Source of the DNA: Azospirillum tabaci
GTDB lineage: Bacteria; Pseudomonadota; Alphaproteobacteria; Azospirillales; Azospirillaceae
Length of the DNA stretch: 64,000 bases
Direction of reading: 5' to 3'
NCBI RefSeq assembly: GCF_014596085.1
Contig: NZ_JACCJY010000035.1
Location: forward strand, 1 to 64,000
In this document: positions 55,727-64,000 of the stretch, one piece after another
Position numbering within the stretch: the stretch's first letter is position 1
Layout: the number at the start of each line of letters is the position of its first letter
Notes under the pieces: model-generated
Database searches by the model: none
Told to the model about the DNA's origin: nothing
What the model saw: the letters and a program-made list of their open reading frames with translations, nothing else
Translations under genes and position numbers: made by a program

Positions 55727-57532
55727 ATGGACACCATCGAACAGACGCTGGCCGTTGCGACCGAACACCACCGCGCCGGCCGCACCACGGAGGCGGAACG
55801 CCTGTACCGTGAGGTGCTGGCGGCGTCGCCCGGCCATCCGGATGCGCTGCACCTGCTCGGCGTCATCGGGCTGCAAAGCGGGCGTCCGGCGGAGGCGGTG
55901 GACCTGATCGGGCAGGCGGTGGCCGGCGACCCGACCTCTCCCCTGCTGCACGCCAATCTCGGCCACGCCCTGCACGCCACCGGCCAGACCCGCGACGCGG
56001 CGTTGAGCTTCGCCCGCGCCCTGACCCTGCTGACCAACGAGGGCGAGGGCTGGGGCAACGTGAGCGCGCTGGCCGGGCTGATCCGCCGCTACGACGACGA
56101 GGACCGCCGCGCCGCGGCGGCCGAGGTGGACGCGGCCTACGCCATGGGCGACGTGATGCGGCGCCATTCGCTGCTGTTCCTGCTCGATGGTGACGTCGCC
56201 CATTACGAGGCGCTGACGAACGCCGTTCTGGAAGACCCGATGCGCTTCACCGTGCCGTCGATCCATTACGCCTTCTGGGGCATGGCGATGCAGCTTTTCC
56301 AGGGGGGGGCGCGGTCCGGCGACGCCGGTGCGTTCCAATCCGGGAATCTCACGGAATATTACCGCCTGATGGTGGACGAGACGGCGCTGCGCTACCATCT
56401 GCGCCGCCGCATGAAGCGCGCCACGCCGCGCGGCGCGGTGAAGCGGATCGTCCTGATCACCAACCAGATGCTGGGCGCCGGCCACCAGCCCACCGCGGAC
56501 GCCTTCGACTTCGCCCGCCGCCTGCAGGACGAGTTCGGGCGCGAGGTGGTCATCATCAACCCCAACGCCATGGCGATCACCGGCGAGAACGGCTTCGTCC
56601 CCGAATATTCCTACAACATCACCGAGGAGTATGAGGGCGAGCAGGTCATCGCCGCCTTCGGCACGCGGGTCCGCATGATGTCCTTCCCGCAGAAGCGCTT
56701 CGACGAGGAGAAGGTGAACGCCATCGTCGATTACGTGGACGGCTTCGACCCCGACGTCATCGTCGCCTTCGGCGGGTCCAACGTGGTGGCCGACCTGTTC
56801 TCCGGCGCGCGCCCGGTGATCTGCGTGCCGACCTCCTCCGGCCTGCCGCTGTCCATGGCCCGGCTGGTGCTGGGCTATGGCGAGGCCGACACTGCCCAGG
56901 GCTGGCCGGAGGACATGGCGGAGCGTTTCCGTCCCTTCTCCTTCGGCTGGACCCTGCCGCCCGCCGGGCCGGAGCGCAGCCGCACCGATTTCGGCATTCC
57001 GGAAGCCGGGCCGGATGGCGGACCGCTCTTCCTCGTGGTCGGCAACCGCCTGGACCAGGAGGCCGGACCGGACTTCCTGGCGCTGGTCGACTCGTTGCTC
57101 GACCGCCTGCCGGAGGCCCGGATCGCCATCGCCGGCGGCGTGGAATCGCTGCCGCAGCGGATCGCCGCCCTGCGCAACGCGGACCGGGTCCACACGCTGG
57201 GCGACGTGGAGAATGTGCGGGCGCTGCACCGCCTTGCCACCGCTTACCTGAACCCGCGCCGCCAGGGCGGCGGCGGCAGCACGGCCTTCGCGCTGGCCGA
57301 CGGGGTTCCGGTGGTGACCGTCGCGGCGGGCGATGTGGCGACCGTGGCCGGGCCGACCTTCACCGTGGCCGACGACGCGGCCTATCTGGAGCGCGCCGCC
57401 GCCCTGGCCGGCGATCCGGCCTTCCGCGACCGGCAATCCGCCGAGGCCCGCGCCCGGTTCGCCGCGTCCGGCGATCGCCGCACGTCGGTGGAACGGCTGC
57501 TCGCCTACGCGCTCGAAGCCCAGACGGCATGA
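55727..57532 (+). CDS. TPR protein with GT-B glycosyltransferase domain
   Basis: A 601-residue protein. N-terminal TPRs lie in residues about 3-110 (AGRTTEAERLYREVLAASP, LHLLGVIGLQSGRPAEAV, LHANLGHALHATGQTRDAAL). The C-terminal part resembles TPR-type glycosyltransferases of the SPINDLY or GT1-like kind, with VKRIVLITNQMLGAGHQPTA near 240 and a nucleotide-sugar-like LFLVVGNRLDQEAGPDF near 435 and YLNPRRQGGGGSTAFALADG near 505. Donor and target unknown. It is on the opposite strand to its neighbours; a strong terminator follows. Confidence 0.75.
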   Translation: MDTIEQTLAVATEHHRAGRTTEAERLYREVLAASPGHPDALHLLGVIGLQSGRPAEAVDLIGQAVAGDPTSPLLHANLGHALHATGQTRDAALSFARALTLLTNEGEGWGNVSALAGLIRRYDDEDRRAAAAEVDAAYAMGDVMRRHSLLFLLDGDVAHYEALTNAVLEDPMRFTVPSIHYAFWGMAMQLFQGGARSGDAGAFQSGNLTEYYRLMVDETALRYHLRRRMKRATPRGAVKRIVLITNQMLGAGHQPTADAFDFARRLQDEFGREVVIINPNAMAITGENGFVPEYSYNITEEYEGEQVIAAFGTRVRMMSFPQKRFDEEKVNAIVDYVDGFDPDVIVAFGGSNVVADLFSGARPVICVPTSSGLPLSMARLVLGYGEADTAQGWPEDMAERFRPFSFGWTLPPAGPERSRTDFGIPEAGPDGGPLFLVVGNRLDQEAGPDFLALVDSLLDRLPEARIAIAGGVESLPQRIAALRNADRVHTLGDVENVRALHRLATAYLNPRRQGGGGSTAFALADGVPVVTVAAGDVATVAGPTFTVADDAAYLERAAALAGDPAFRDRQSAEARARFAASGDRRTSVERLLAYALEAQTA

Positions 57533-57539
57533 AAAAGAA

Positions 57540-57576
57540 GGGAGGGGACGCGGCCCCTGCGGCCGCGCCCCCTCCC
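57540..57576 (-). terminator. Intrinsic terminator of the Liv-type binding protein gene
   Basis: A 16-bp near-perfect stem (GGGAGGGGACGCGGCC / GGCCGCGCCCCCTCCC, loop CCTGC) is followed on the minus strand by TTCTTTTTC. It lies between the convergent TPR-glycosyltransferase and binding-protein genes. Confidence 0.85.
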
Positions 57577-57593
57577 TTCCCACATCCCCTCGA

Positions 57594-58868
57594 TCAGGCG
57601 CGCTTGCCCCAGCCCGGCATCGGGAAGACCGGGTCCATCTCCGCGGAGCCCTTGGGCAGGACCACGGTCGGGCGCAGGTTGCGGTTCTGCAGGCAGGCGG
57701 AGATGAGCTGCGTGTTCTGCCCCTTCTCGTCGAAGGTAATGGCCGGGCCGACCATCATCTTGTCCTTCAGGTTGGTCTGGCGCAGCGCCTCCAGCAGGGT
57801 GGCCGGTTCCGCGGTCCCGGCGCGCTTGAAGGCATCGGCGGCGACCAGGATCGCTTCCAGCGTGAAGGCGACGTTGAAGGCGTAGCCCTCGAACCGGTCG
57901 TTGGGATACTGCTTCTTGAAGGCCGCCTCGACGCGCTTGGTCAGCTCCGCCTTGGGGTCGTACCAGGGCAGGTTGGTGATGGCGTAGTCGGCGTACTTGC
58001 CCAGCACCTTGTAGAACTGCTCGTCATACAGGCCGGGCGAGCCGGGGGAGACGATGCCCTTGGGCTCCCAGCGCTGCTTGACCATCTCGCGCACCAGCAT
58101 GATGGCGTCGTTGGCGCGGGTGGTGACGATGGCGAGTTCGGCGCCCGTCGCCTTGGCCTTGGCCACCTCGACCGCGAGGTCCTGGGCCTTCGGGTCGTAG
58201 GAGATGCTGTCGACGATGCCGAACGGCATGTCCAGCTTCGGGAACAGGGCGTCCATCGCCTGCTTGTTCGCCATGCCGAAGGTGTCGTTGGCGTGCAGGA
58301 ACACCGCCGTCTTCGGGGTGACGCCGCTGACCGCGAACAGGTCCTTCATCAGCGCCAGCCCGTTGCTGACGAGCATGGTGGAAGTCGGGAAGTTGCGGAA
58401 GACGGTCTTGTAGCCCTGCTCGGTCAGGCGGTCGGCGGCGGCGATGTTCATCACCAGCGGGACGCCGCGCTGCTCGCAAACCTGCGCCGCGGCGGCGGTC
58501 TGGCCGCTGTCGAAGGCGCCGACGATGACGTTCGCGCCGTCGTTGATCAGCTTCTCGGCGCGCGAGCGGGCGACGTCCACGTTCGATTCGGTGTCGGCGG
58601 ACAGGATCTCGACCTTGTAGCCGAGTTCACCGAGGATGGCCGGCGCGATTTCGGCGCCGCGCTGGCAGGCCTGGCCCGCCTGGGCGAGCAGGCCGGAGCG
58701 GGGCAGCAGCACGCCCACCTTCAGCGCGGTGCCCTGCGCGAAGGCCGGCGCCCGGCCGAAGGCGGCGAGCGCGCCGGCCGAGAGGGCGACCGAGGCGGCG
58801 GCGGTGCCGAACTGACGGCGGGTGAGTCCTCCCATGGACCCATTCTTGCTGATGCGATGATCGTTCAT
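57594..58868 (-). CDS. ABC transporter substrate-binding protein (Liv-type), Tat-exported
   Basis: A 424-residue periplasmic binding protein. A twin-arginine signal LTRRQFGTAAASVALSAGAL with cleavage near AFAQG (residue 46) is clear. The mature part has VGVLLPRSGLLAQAGQACQR near 52, VGAFDSGQTAAAAQVCEQRG and TPKTAVFLHANDTFGMANKQ, typical of type I binding proteins for amino or keto acids. It is the nearest binding protein to the second liv cluster, but a plus-strand gene and an L,D-transpeptidase gene separate them, so pairing is unproven. Confidence 0.9.
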   Translation of the reverse strand: MNDHRISKNGSMGGLTRRQFGTAAASVALSAGALAAFGRAPAFAQGTALKVGVLLPRSGLLAQAGQACQRGAEIAPAILGELGYKVEILSADTESNVDVARSRAEKLINDGANVIVGAFDSGQTAAAAQVCEQRGVPLVMNIAAADRLTEQGYKTVFRNFPTSTMLVSNGLALMKDLFAVSGVTPKTAVFLHANDTFGMANKQAMDALFPKLDMPFGIVDSISYDPKAQDLAVEVAKAKATGAELAIVTTRANDAIMLVREMVKQRWEPKGIVSPGSPGLYDEQFYKVLGKYADYAITNLPWYDPKAELTKRVEAAFKKQYPNDRFEGYAFNVAFTLEAILVAADAFKRAGTAEPATLLEALRQTNLKDKMMVGPAITFDEKGQNTQLISACLQNRNLRPTVVLPKGSAEMDPVFPMPGWGKRA

Positions 58869-58982
58869 TATCGGGTGTTTCCCTGAGGCATGGTCCCGGA
58901 GCGGATGATTTCCCCGCATGGGCCTTTGTGTCAAAGTGGAATCCATCAAAAGGCGACACACGGACGAGACGGACCCCACCGA

Positions 58983-60389
58983 ATGGCGACCATCGAGGAG
59001 GCGCTCGGCATCGCGCTCGACCACCTGAAGGCCGGACGGCAGACCGAGGCGGTGGACCTGTACCGGCGGATCCTGGACGCCGATCGCAACAATCCGGAGG
59101 CTTTGCACCGGTTGGGCCTGCTGACCGCGCTCGGCGGCGACCGGGAGCGCGGCATGGCGATGATCGCGCGATCGGTGGAGTTGGACGGCGGAGACGCCGA
59201 CGCGCACTTCAACCTCGGCGCCCTGCTCCACGTCGCCCTGCGGACGGAGGAGGCGATCGCCGCCTACCGCCGCGCGCTGGCGCTGCGCCCCGACTTTCCC
59301 GACGGCGAGTATCACCTGAGCGAGGCCCTGCAGGCCATCGGCCGCGTTGGCGAGGCCTTGGACGTGCTGGACCCTCTGCTGGCCCGCCACCCGCACTTCG
59401 TCCCCGGTTGGCGGCAGAAGGGCGACATCGAGGCCGACCTCGGCCGCCCCGGCGCCGCCGTGTCCTTTTACGAGATGGCGCTCGCCATCGACCCGCGCGA
59501 CGAAGGGTCGCGGGAACGGCTGGCGGTGCAGGCCGCGATCTACCGCGCTCGCCGGGCGATCCTCGACGGAGCGGGGCCGGACGGTCGGCTGGACCTTCGC
59601 GACGTCACCATCCTGGTCCCCTTCCGCGCCGACAGCGCGGACCGCAAGCGCAATCTGCGCTGGATCGTCTCCTTTATCCTCAAGCACGCCGACACCACCG
59701 TCTTGATCGGAGAGGACAAGGCGGGGCCGAGCGACGTCGCCGACGCGCTGGGGCCGGAGTTGGCCGCCCGCTGCCGGCATCTGCACTTGACCGGCAACGA
59801 CACGCCCTTCACCCACAAGGCTTACCTCCTCAACCGCATGGTCGAGGCGGCGACGACCCCCATCGTCGCCCTGCACGACACCGACGTGGTGGTCGATCCC
59901 GTTCAGTACGTGCTGGCCCGCGACGCGGTGCGCGGCGGGGCGGCCATGGCCTTTCCCTACAACGGGCTGTTCTTCTGGATCCTCGGGCGGGAAGTTCACC
60001 GATTCGGCCACACGCTGTCGGCGGCCCCCCTCAACGCGGTCTGCCCCCGCTTCCCGCTGATGCACCGCGATTCGCCGGGTGGAGGCGCCTTTTTCGACCG
60101 GGCGGCGCTGCTGGCGGCGGGCGGCTACAACGAGCGCTTCGTCTCCTGGGGCTATGAGGACGACGAGATCGTCGAGCGTTTGCGCCGTCTGGGCCTGCGG
60201 GTCGAGCGGGTGCCGGGGCCGCTGTACCATCTGGAGCACGCGCGGCCCGAGAACTCCACCGACAGCAACCCCTTCGTCGACGCCAACAAGGCGGAGCTGG
60301 AACGCATCCAGGCCATGGACGCCGACGCGCTGCGCGCCGACATCGCCGCCGGCCGCCTGCGCCGCCCGCTGTTCTCCAGCGCCGGGTAG
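58983..60389 (+). CDS. TPR protein with galactosyltransferase-like (GT7 C-terminal) domain
   Basis: A 468-residue protein. TPRs fill residues about 1-170 (AGRQTEAVDLYRRILDADRN, LHRLGLLTALGGDRERG, AHFNLGALLHVALRTEEAIA, each abbreviated). Next is ILVPFRADSADRKRNLRWIV near 210, a D-x-D-like LHDTDVVVDP near 297 and PGGGAFFDRAALLAAGGYNE near 360 followed by FVSWGYEDDEI, the glycosyltransferase 7 C-terminal signature that binds metal and the donor. Acceptor unknown. It is divergent from the binding-protein gene, with 114 bases between starts. Confidence 0.85.
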   Translation: MATIEEALGIALDHLKAGRQTEAVDLYRRILDADRNNPEALHRLGLLTALGGDRERGMAMIARSVELDGGDADAHFNLGALLHVALRTEEAIAAYRRALALRPDFPDGEYHLSEALQAIGRVGEALDVLDPLLARHPHFVPGWRQKGDIEADLGRPGAAVSFYEMALAIDPRDEGSRERLAVQAAIYRARRAILDGAGPDGRLDLRDVTILVPFRADSADRKRNLRWIVSFILKHADTTVLIGEDKAGPSDVADALGPELAARCRHLHLTGNDTPFTHKAYLLNRMVEAATTPIVALHDTDVVVDPVQYVLARDAVRGGAAMAFPYNGLFFWILGREVHRFGHTLSAAPLNAVCPRFPLMHRDSPGGGAFFDRAALLAAGGYNERFVSWGYEDDEIVERLRRLGLRVERVPGPLYHLEHARPENSTDSNPFVDANKAELERIQAMDADALRADIAAGRLRRPLFSSAG

Positions 60390-60592
60390 GAGGGCAGCGT
60401 TCGGGAAGAAGGGTCAGCGGGCCTTAGCCGCGGCGAACTGGTCGGACGCGTCCGTCGCCATGGCTCCGACCCTTTGAAAATCAGAACATGCTGATTTGAT
60501 AAATCCGAGCCGCCTCGCGAAGGGGAATGGGGAGCAACCCTGCCCCCTGCACTGTTTCGGTGTGGCTCCCTTCACCACGCCAGCGACCGATC
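60390..60592. other. Gene-poor gap
   Basis: About 200 bases. A 15-codon minus-strand ORF (ATG at about 60461) is too short to support. No promoter or terminator was recognised, apart from AT-rich sequence at 60470-60500 that could include the promoter of the glycosylase gene. Confidence 0.35.
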
Positions 60593-61285
60593 ATGCCCCT
60601 GCGCTCCGCGCCCCTTCTCGCCGATAAGGAACCCTTCGACATCGACGAGGCGTTCCGGCGCCTGCGCCAGGCCGTGGCCGGACGCCCGAAGGCCGCCATG
60701 TTCGCGTTGCGCGACCGCGGCTATGGCAGCCCCTTCGAGCAACTGGTCGGCAGCCTGATCTCCGCGCGGACACGCGACGAGACGACCCTCGTGGTGTGCG
60801 AGCGGCTGTTCGCGGTGGCGCGCACGCCGCAGCAGATGGTCGCCCTGACGCCGGAGGAGCTGACCCGTCTGCTCGACGGCGCGACCTTTCCGGAGCCCAA
60901 GGCCCGCGACATCCGGGCGCTGTCCCGCCGGATCATCACGGAGCATGGCGGGGTGGTGCCCGACACGCCGGACGCCCTGATGGCCTTCCATGGCGTCGGC
61001 CCGAAGATCGCGGCGCTGACGCTGGCGGTCGGGTTCGGCATCCCGGCTGTGGCGGTGGACGTGCATGTGCATCGCATCGTCAACCGCTGGGGCTTCGTCG
61101 CCGCCCCGACGCCGGAGCGCACCATGGTCGCGCTGATGGAGCTGTTGCCCCGCCCCTACTGGGTGGAGATCAACGAACGGCTGGTGCCCTTCGGCAAGTG
61201 GATCTGCACCGGCGACCGCCCGCGCTGCTCGACCTGCGCCATGCTGTCCATGTGCCGGCAGGTGGGGGTGACGACCCATCGCTGA
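60593..61285 (+). CDS. nth: Endonuclease III-like HhH-GPD DNA glycosylase
   Basis: A 230-residue base-excision repair enzyme. The helix-hairpin-helix is FHGVGPKIAALTLAVGFG near 133-150 with the catalytic-type Lys near 138, and the catalytic Asp is in VAVDVHVHRIVNR near 156. A C-x6-C-x2-C-x5-C motif near residues 205-221 can hold a [4Fe-4S] cluster. It is close to Nth but lacks the exact VDTHV form (VDVHV), so substrate range may differ. The ATG at 60593 follows the shorter start; the frame from 60527 is not supported. Confidence 0.87.
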   Translation: MPLRSAPLLADKEPFDIDEAFRRLRQAVAGRPKAAMFALRDRGYGSPFEQLVGSLISARTRDETTLVVCERLFAVARTPQQMVALTPEELTRLLDGATFPEPKARDIRALSRRIITEHGGVVPDTPDALMAFHGVGPKIAALTLAVGFGIPAVAVDVHVHRIVNRWGFVAAPTPERTMVALMELLPRPYWVEINERLVPFGKWICTGDRPRCSTCAMLSMCRQVGVTTHR

Positions 61286-61408
61286 GGCGCGTCCATCACT
61301 CAAGCGCCAAGGCACCGGCCTTGATGCAGATCATCGCGCCGCTTCGCGGGATTCCGTCCTTCTTTCCGGCAACTGCCCCGCCCAAGGACGATCCAAGGAA
61401 GACCGTCG

Positions 61409-61651
61409 ATGATCCTGTACGCCCTGCGCTGCGCCTGCGGCCATGAATTCGAGCAGTGGTTCAAGAACATGGCCGATTACGACACCCGCAAGGCCGATGG
61501 CCTGCCCTGCCCCTCCTGCGGCGGGACGGAGGTGTCGAAGGCGATCATGGCGCCGCGCGTCGGCGCGTCCAAGCCGTCACCCGCACCGATGCCCGCCTGC
61601 AACCCGTCCGGCTGCGGCAACGCCATGTGCCCGATGTCGCAAATGGCCTGA
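61409..61651 (+). CDS. DUF1178 family zinc-ribbon protein
   Basis: An 80-residue protein. The start MILYALRCACGHEFEQWFKN, CPSCGGTEVSKAIMAP near 34-49 and the Cys-rich tail match the DUF1178 family of small, probably metal-binding proteins with C-x-C and C-x2-C pairs. The ribosome site AAGGAAGA precedes the ATG. Function is unknown. Confidence 0.85.
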   Translation: MILYALRCACGHEFEQWFKNMADYDTRKADGLPCPSCGGTEVSKAIMAPRVGASKPSPAPMPACNPSGCGNAMCPMSQMA

Positions 61652-61679
61652 ACAGGGAATCGCCTGAGAAGGCCGCGGC

Positions 61680-62591
61680 CTACCGCCGCCCGCGTCCGCC
61701 GCTGGTGAGCGGCGGCAGGGCGCCGGTGGTCAGCTCCTCCCGGCGGCGGCCACTGCCGAAGCTCGGCTCGCGGCGCTGGTCGCGCGGGCCGTCGTTGCGC
61801 GGCGCCGGGCGCGGAGCGTTGGCCCGCCCGCTGCGCCACCACGCGAAGCCGATGCCGAGCACCGTCGCTCCGATCACCCCCATCACGCCGTAGCGGGCGC
61901 CGTTGGCGGCCCAACCCGGCAGCATCGACCCGCTGTCGGCAGCCGGCTCGACCACCGGCACCGGCTGACCGGACGGGGTGGCCGCGGTGACGCTGGCCCG
62001 CGGCGCGGCCTGCGGCACCGGCCCCTGCCCCTGTCCCTGCGAGGACGCCGTGGCGGAGGCCGCGGGGGCCGACGAAGCGGGGGCGCTGGACGGGCCGCCC
62101 GACGAAGAACTGCTGCTGCTGGTGGGCGGGCCGGCGCTGAACTGCGCGCCGCCGCCGACGCTGCCCGCCCCGCTGTCGATCCGCTGGGTGGGCGCGGCAC
62201 GGGGCACCACCTCCCGTTGCGGTTCGCGCGGCGCTTGGCCGGGACCGCCGCCGCCGACCTTCTGCTGGGCAAGGTTCCCGACCGTCGCCGGGGCCTTGCC
62301 CTCCCGCTCGCCCATCATCTTGGCGATGGTCGCCTTGTCGAGCTGGTTGGTCACCGGCAGTCCATGGGCGGCCTGATACTTGCCGAGCGCCGCCTTCGTC
62401 TCGGCGTGCATCTGGCCGTTGGCCCGCCCGCCGATGTTGTAGCCCTTGTCCTTCAGGATGGTCTGGGCCCATTGGATGTCCGCCGTCGATTGCGCCCGAA
62501 CCGAAGCGCCCGCCAGCAGCCCAGCCGCCAGAACCGGCACCACCACAGCCAACGCGACCGCGCGGCGCGCGCGGTGCGAACCACCCGTCAT
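61680..62591 (-). CDS. Membrane-anchored protein with peptidoglycan-binding domain
   Basis: A 303-residue protein. A signal or membrane segment (RAVALAVVVPVLAAGLLAGA) spans residues about 9-30. Residues about 38-90 match the PG_binding_1 fold: IQWAQTILKDKGYNIGGRAN and TKAALGKYQAAHGLPVT. A long Ser/Pro/Gln/Ala-rich low-complexity region follows, then a transmembrane helix near 245-265 (GVMGVIGATVLGIGFAWW) and a basic Arg-rich tail. The ATG at 62591 follows GGAGGA; the extension to 62636 is less likely. Likely anchors or senses the cell wall. Confidence 0.8.
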   Translation of the reverse strand: MTGGSHRARRAVALAVVVPVLAAGLLAGASVRAQSTADIQWAQTILKDKGYNIGGRANGQMHAETKAALGKYQAAHGLPVTNQLDKATIAKMMGEREGKAPATVGNLAQQKVGGGGPGQAPREPQREVVPRAAPTQRIDSGAGSVGGGAQFSAGPPTSSSSSSSGGPSSAPASSAPAASATASSQGQGQGPVPQAAPRASVTAATPSGQPVPVVEPAADSGSMLPGWAANGARYGVMGVIGATVLGIGFAWWRSGRANAPRPAPRNDGPRDQRREPSFGSGRRREELTTGALPPLTSGGRGRR

Positions 62592-62832
62592 GACCATCCT
62601 CCGTCCGAAACGCCAACCGACCATCGCTTTATCCACTATCGTGGATGCGCGACCGTGTTACCAGATTGCGGCGGATTTCCGGGCGCGATTTTTGTGCGCC
62701 TGCGTTGCGGCTGCATCAGGTACTCCCCCCCTTGGCGCCCCCGGAAGGACCGGCTGATTCCCCATCCGTTAACCGATGCGCGCGCAAAAACGTGGTATAG
62801 ATCCCGTAAGGCGTTTTGTGGGAGGCCGTGGC

Positions 62833-63093
62833 ATGGCGACTCTGAGACACGCGATCCTGGCGGGCGGAGCGCTGATGCTGGCGGCCTGCGGCAGCACCCC
62901 GGCCTATCGGGAATGGACGGCGACGGAGACCACGGCGACCGCCGCCTACGACGAGTGCATCGAGCAGGTGGACAACACCCTGCGCCTGCGCGGCTATCCC
63001 TACCGCCCGCTGCCGGAAACGCCGCAGTTCCGCTACCGCAAGGAAATCTTCGCCCTGTGCATGCGCCGCAAGGGCTACACGGCGGACGACTGA
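62833..63093 (+). CDS. Small lipoprotein (86 aa)
   Basis: An 86-residue protein with a lipoprotein signal: GGALMLAACGS contains the lipobox LAAC (Cys near 19). The mature part is hydrophilic with two Cys residues (DECIEQV, FALCMRRKGY). GGGAGG is about 8 bases before the ATG at 62833; the upstream start at 62776 is not supported. No family was recognised. Confidence 0.7.
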   Translation: MATLRHAILAGGALMLAACGSTPAYREWTATETTATAAYDECIEQVDNTLRLRGYPYRPLPETPQFRYRKEIFALCMRRKGYTADD

Positions 63094-63100
63094 GCCGGCT

Positions 63101-63538
63101 TCATGGCCCCGGCAGGCCATAGCGCAGATAGAGCACGCCGCCGATCAGCACCCCGGCCAGCACCACCGCCGCGTAGAAGCGGAGCGGCAGCGGAACCTTC
63201 TCCCGCCGCTGCGGCCCCTTGGTCGCGGTTCTTGCCGCGGCGGCGCGGGGCGCCGGCCTCGCCGCAGCGGGCGTCCGGCCCGGCCAGGCCGTTCCCCCCT
63301 GGTTGGGGTCGTGCAGCTCGATGAGCTTCCAGTTGAACTCCATGCCGTCGCCGTCGGCCCCGGCGTTGTGGTCGAGCTGGATCAGGCGGAAATAGGCGCG
63401 CGGGTTCACCCGCACCATCAGGTTGAAGCGGGCGCGGGCGTGGTCGAGGTCCTCCCCAACCTCCAGCGTCTTCCAGCCCTTGCCGCGCGCCTTCTGAATG
63501 GCGAAGCGCGTCGGCTGGGCGGCGGGAACAGGCGCCAT
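63101..63538 (-). CDS. Hypothetical protein with C-terminal membrane helix
   Basis: A 145-residue protein. Residues about 10-80 form a charged globular part (RFAIQKARGKGWKTLEV, FNWKLIELHDPNQ); an Ala/Arg-rich linker and one TM helix near 120-140 (FYAAVVLAGVLIGGVLYL) follow, so the protein is tail-anchored. It lies 17 bases downstream of the beta-glucosidase end and may share its transcript. Function unknown. Confidence 0.65.
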   Translation of the reverse strand: MAPVPAAQPTRFAIQKARGKGWKTLEVGEDLDHARARFNLMVRVNPRAYFRLIQLDHNAGADGDGMEFNWKLIELHDPNQGGTAWPGRTPAAARPAPRAAAARTATKGPQRREKVPLPLRFYAAVVLAGVLIGGVLYLRYGLPGP

Positions 63539-63555
63539 GATCGCAGCCCCATCCC

Positions 63556-64000
63556 TTAAGCCGAGGTCGGAACACCCTTCCTGCGGATCACGTCGGCATA
63601 CCAGTGGTAGCTGGCCTTGGGACGGCGCTCCAAAGTCTGGCGGTCCACCTCGATCAGGCCGAAGCGGCGCTGATAGCCCTCGGCCCACTCGAAATTGTCC
63701 AGCAGGCTCCACACGAACCAGCCCCGCAGGTCGACCCCCTCTTCCAACGCTTGATGACCGGCCAGTATGTGGCGGCGCAGGTAGCTGATGCGGTCTTTGT
63801 CCTGGACGAAGCCCTTCGGCCCGGTCTGATCGGGATAGGCCGCCCCGTTCTCCATCACATAGACCGGCGGGTTGCCGTATTCCTGCTTCAGCTCGATCAA
63901 AATTTCGGCGATGCCGTCGGGCTCCACCGGCCAGCCCATCCCAGTCGTCGGCGTGCCCTCCGGCGGGGAGCCGTAGCCGGTGCCGAACAGGCCCGCCGGA
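63556..64000 (-). CDS. GH1 beta-glucosidase, 3' part only (5' end beyond window)
   Basis: The visible C-terminal 147 or so residues are those of a glycoside hydrolase family 1 enzyme: VYVMENGAAYPDQTGPKG contains the nucleophile Glu (the E of ENG), followed by RISYLRRHILAGHQALEEGV, then LRGWFVWSLLDNFEWAEGYQ and RFGLIEVD. These enzymes release glucose from beta-glucosides such as cellobiose. The start lies outside the window. Confidence 0.93.
   Translation of the reverse strand, partial: PAGLFGTGYGSPPEGTPTTGMGWPVEPDGIAEILIELKQEYGNPPVYVMENGAAYPDQTGPKGFVQDKDRISYLRRHILAGHQALEEGVDLRGWFVWSLLDNFEWAEGYQRRFGLIEVDRQTLERRPKASYHWYADVIRRKGVPTSA

Noticed and set aside
60412..60461. 15-codon minus-strand ORF in the gap before the glycosylase gene
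   Set aside because: Too short, with only a weak GGAG ribosome site and no recognisable partner.

Overview
This is a high-GC chromosomal segment from an alphaproteobacterium, most likely Azospirillum or a close relative (Rhodospirillales/Azospirillaceae). The evidence is an oxygen-dependent (CobG/CobN) cobalamin cluster under a B12 riboswitch, a FlaF-type flagellar regulator, two HAAT (Liv-type) ABC transport clusters, ketone-body enzymes, a DUF1491 protein, a sigma-54 type promoter before flgE and many GC-rich palindromic intergenic repeats. I found no rRNA, tRNA, insertion sequence or CRISPR array. Taxonomy is inference from gene content and protein resemblance; nothing was searched.

Layout. 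0.3-5 kb: treY (maltooligosyl trehalose synthase), a cupin, a receiver-only response regulator and three small ORFs. 5.2-13.6 kb: a nu-class GST, then a minus-strand operon read as livG-livF-substrate binding protein-livH-livM-aacS-bdhA, which pairs a Liv-type importer with acetoacetate and 3-hydroxybutyrate enzymes. 13.9-29.8 kb: the cobalamin locus. A cobalamin riboswitch is followed by cobW-cobN-cobG-cobH-cobI-cobJ, then cobL-cobE-cobM and cobA-cobB-bluB on the plus strand. Two minus-strand genes, cobK and cbiD, are embedded in the series. 29.8-33.3 kb: bdcA/bdcR-like divergent pair with two operator-like palindromes, an AhpD-like protein and a MocR-type regulator. 33.3-37.8 kb: a terminator facing a gene-free stretch (candidate antisense-strand small RNA), then a UshA-like protein that has lost most metal ligands, coupled to a sensor histidine kinase. 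37.8-51.9 kb: TPR-glycosyltransferase, flgE (giant, 1141 aa), flgK, flgL, flaF, a GT9 glycosyltransferase, lptF and a chemotaxis receptor. 52-60.4 kb: a second, incomplete Liv cluster, an L,D-transpeptidase with an LprI-like tail, two further TPR-glycosyltransferases and a Tat-exported Liv-type binding protein. 60.4-64 kb: an endonuclease III-like glycosylase, DUF1178, a peptidoglycan-binding membrane protein, a lipoprotein, a hypothetical protein and the 3' part of a GH1 beta-glucosidase cut by the window edge.

How the parts work together. The cob genes cover uroporphyrinogen III to hydrogenobyrinic acid a,c-diamide and cobalt insertion (CobN), plus the lower ligand dimethylbenzimidazole (BluB). 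CobF is absent from the window, and the C1 methyltransferase present is CbiD, the enzyme of the anaerobic route, so this looks like a hybrid pathway. The flagellar block encodes the hook and the hook-filament junction; glycosyltransferases on both sides suggest, but do not prove, glycosylation of filament or surface polysaccharide.

Most notable signals: a 108-bp palindromic repeat inserted in frame inside cobG; the plus/minus/plus cobalamin arrangement in which cbiD and cobA have overlapping divergent start codons; a repeated ~48-residue module shared by the giant FlgE and the large FlgL; the UshA-like pseudoenzyme joined to a histidine kinase; and an orphan minus-strand terminator that may end a small RNA.
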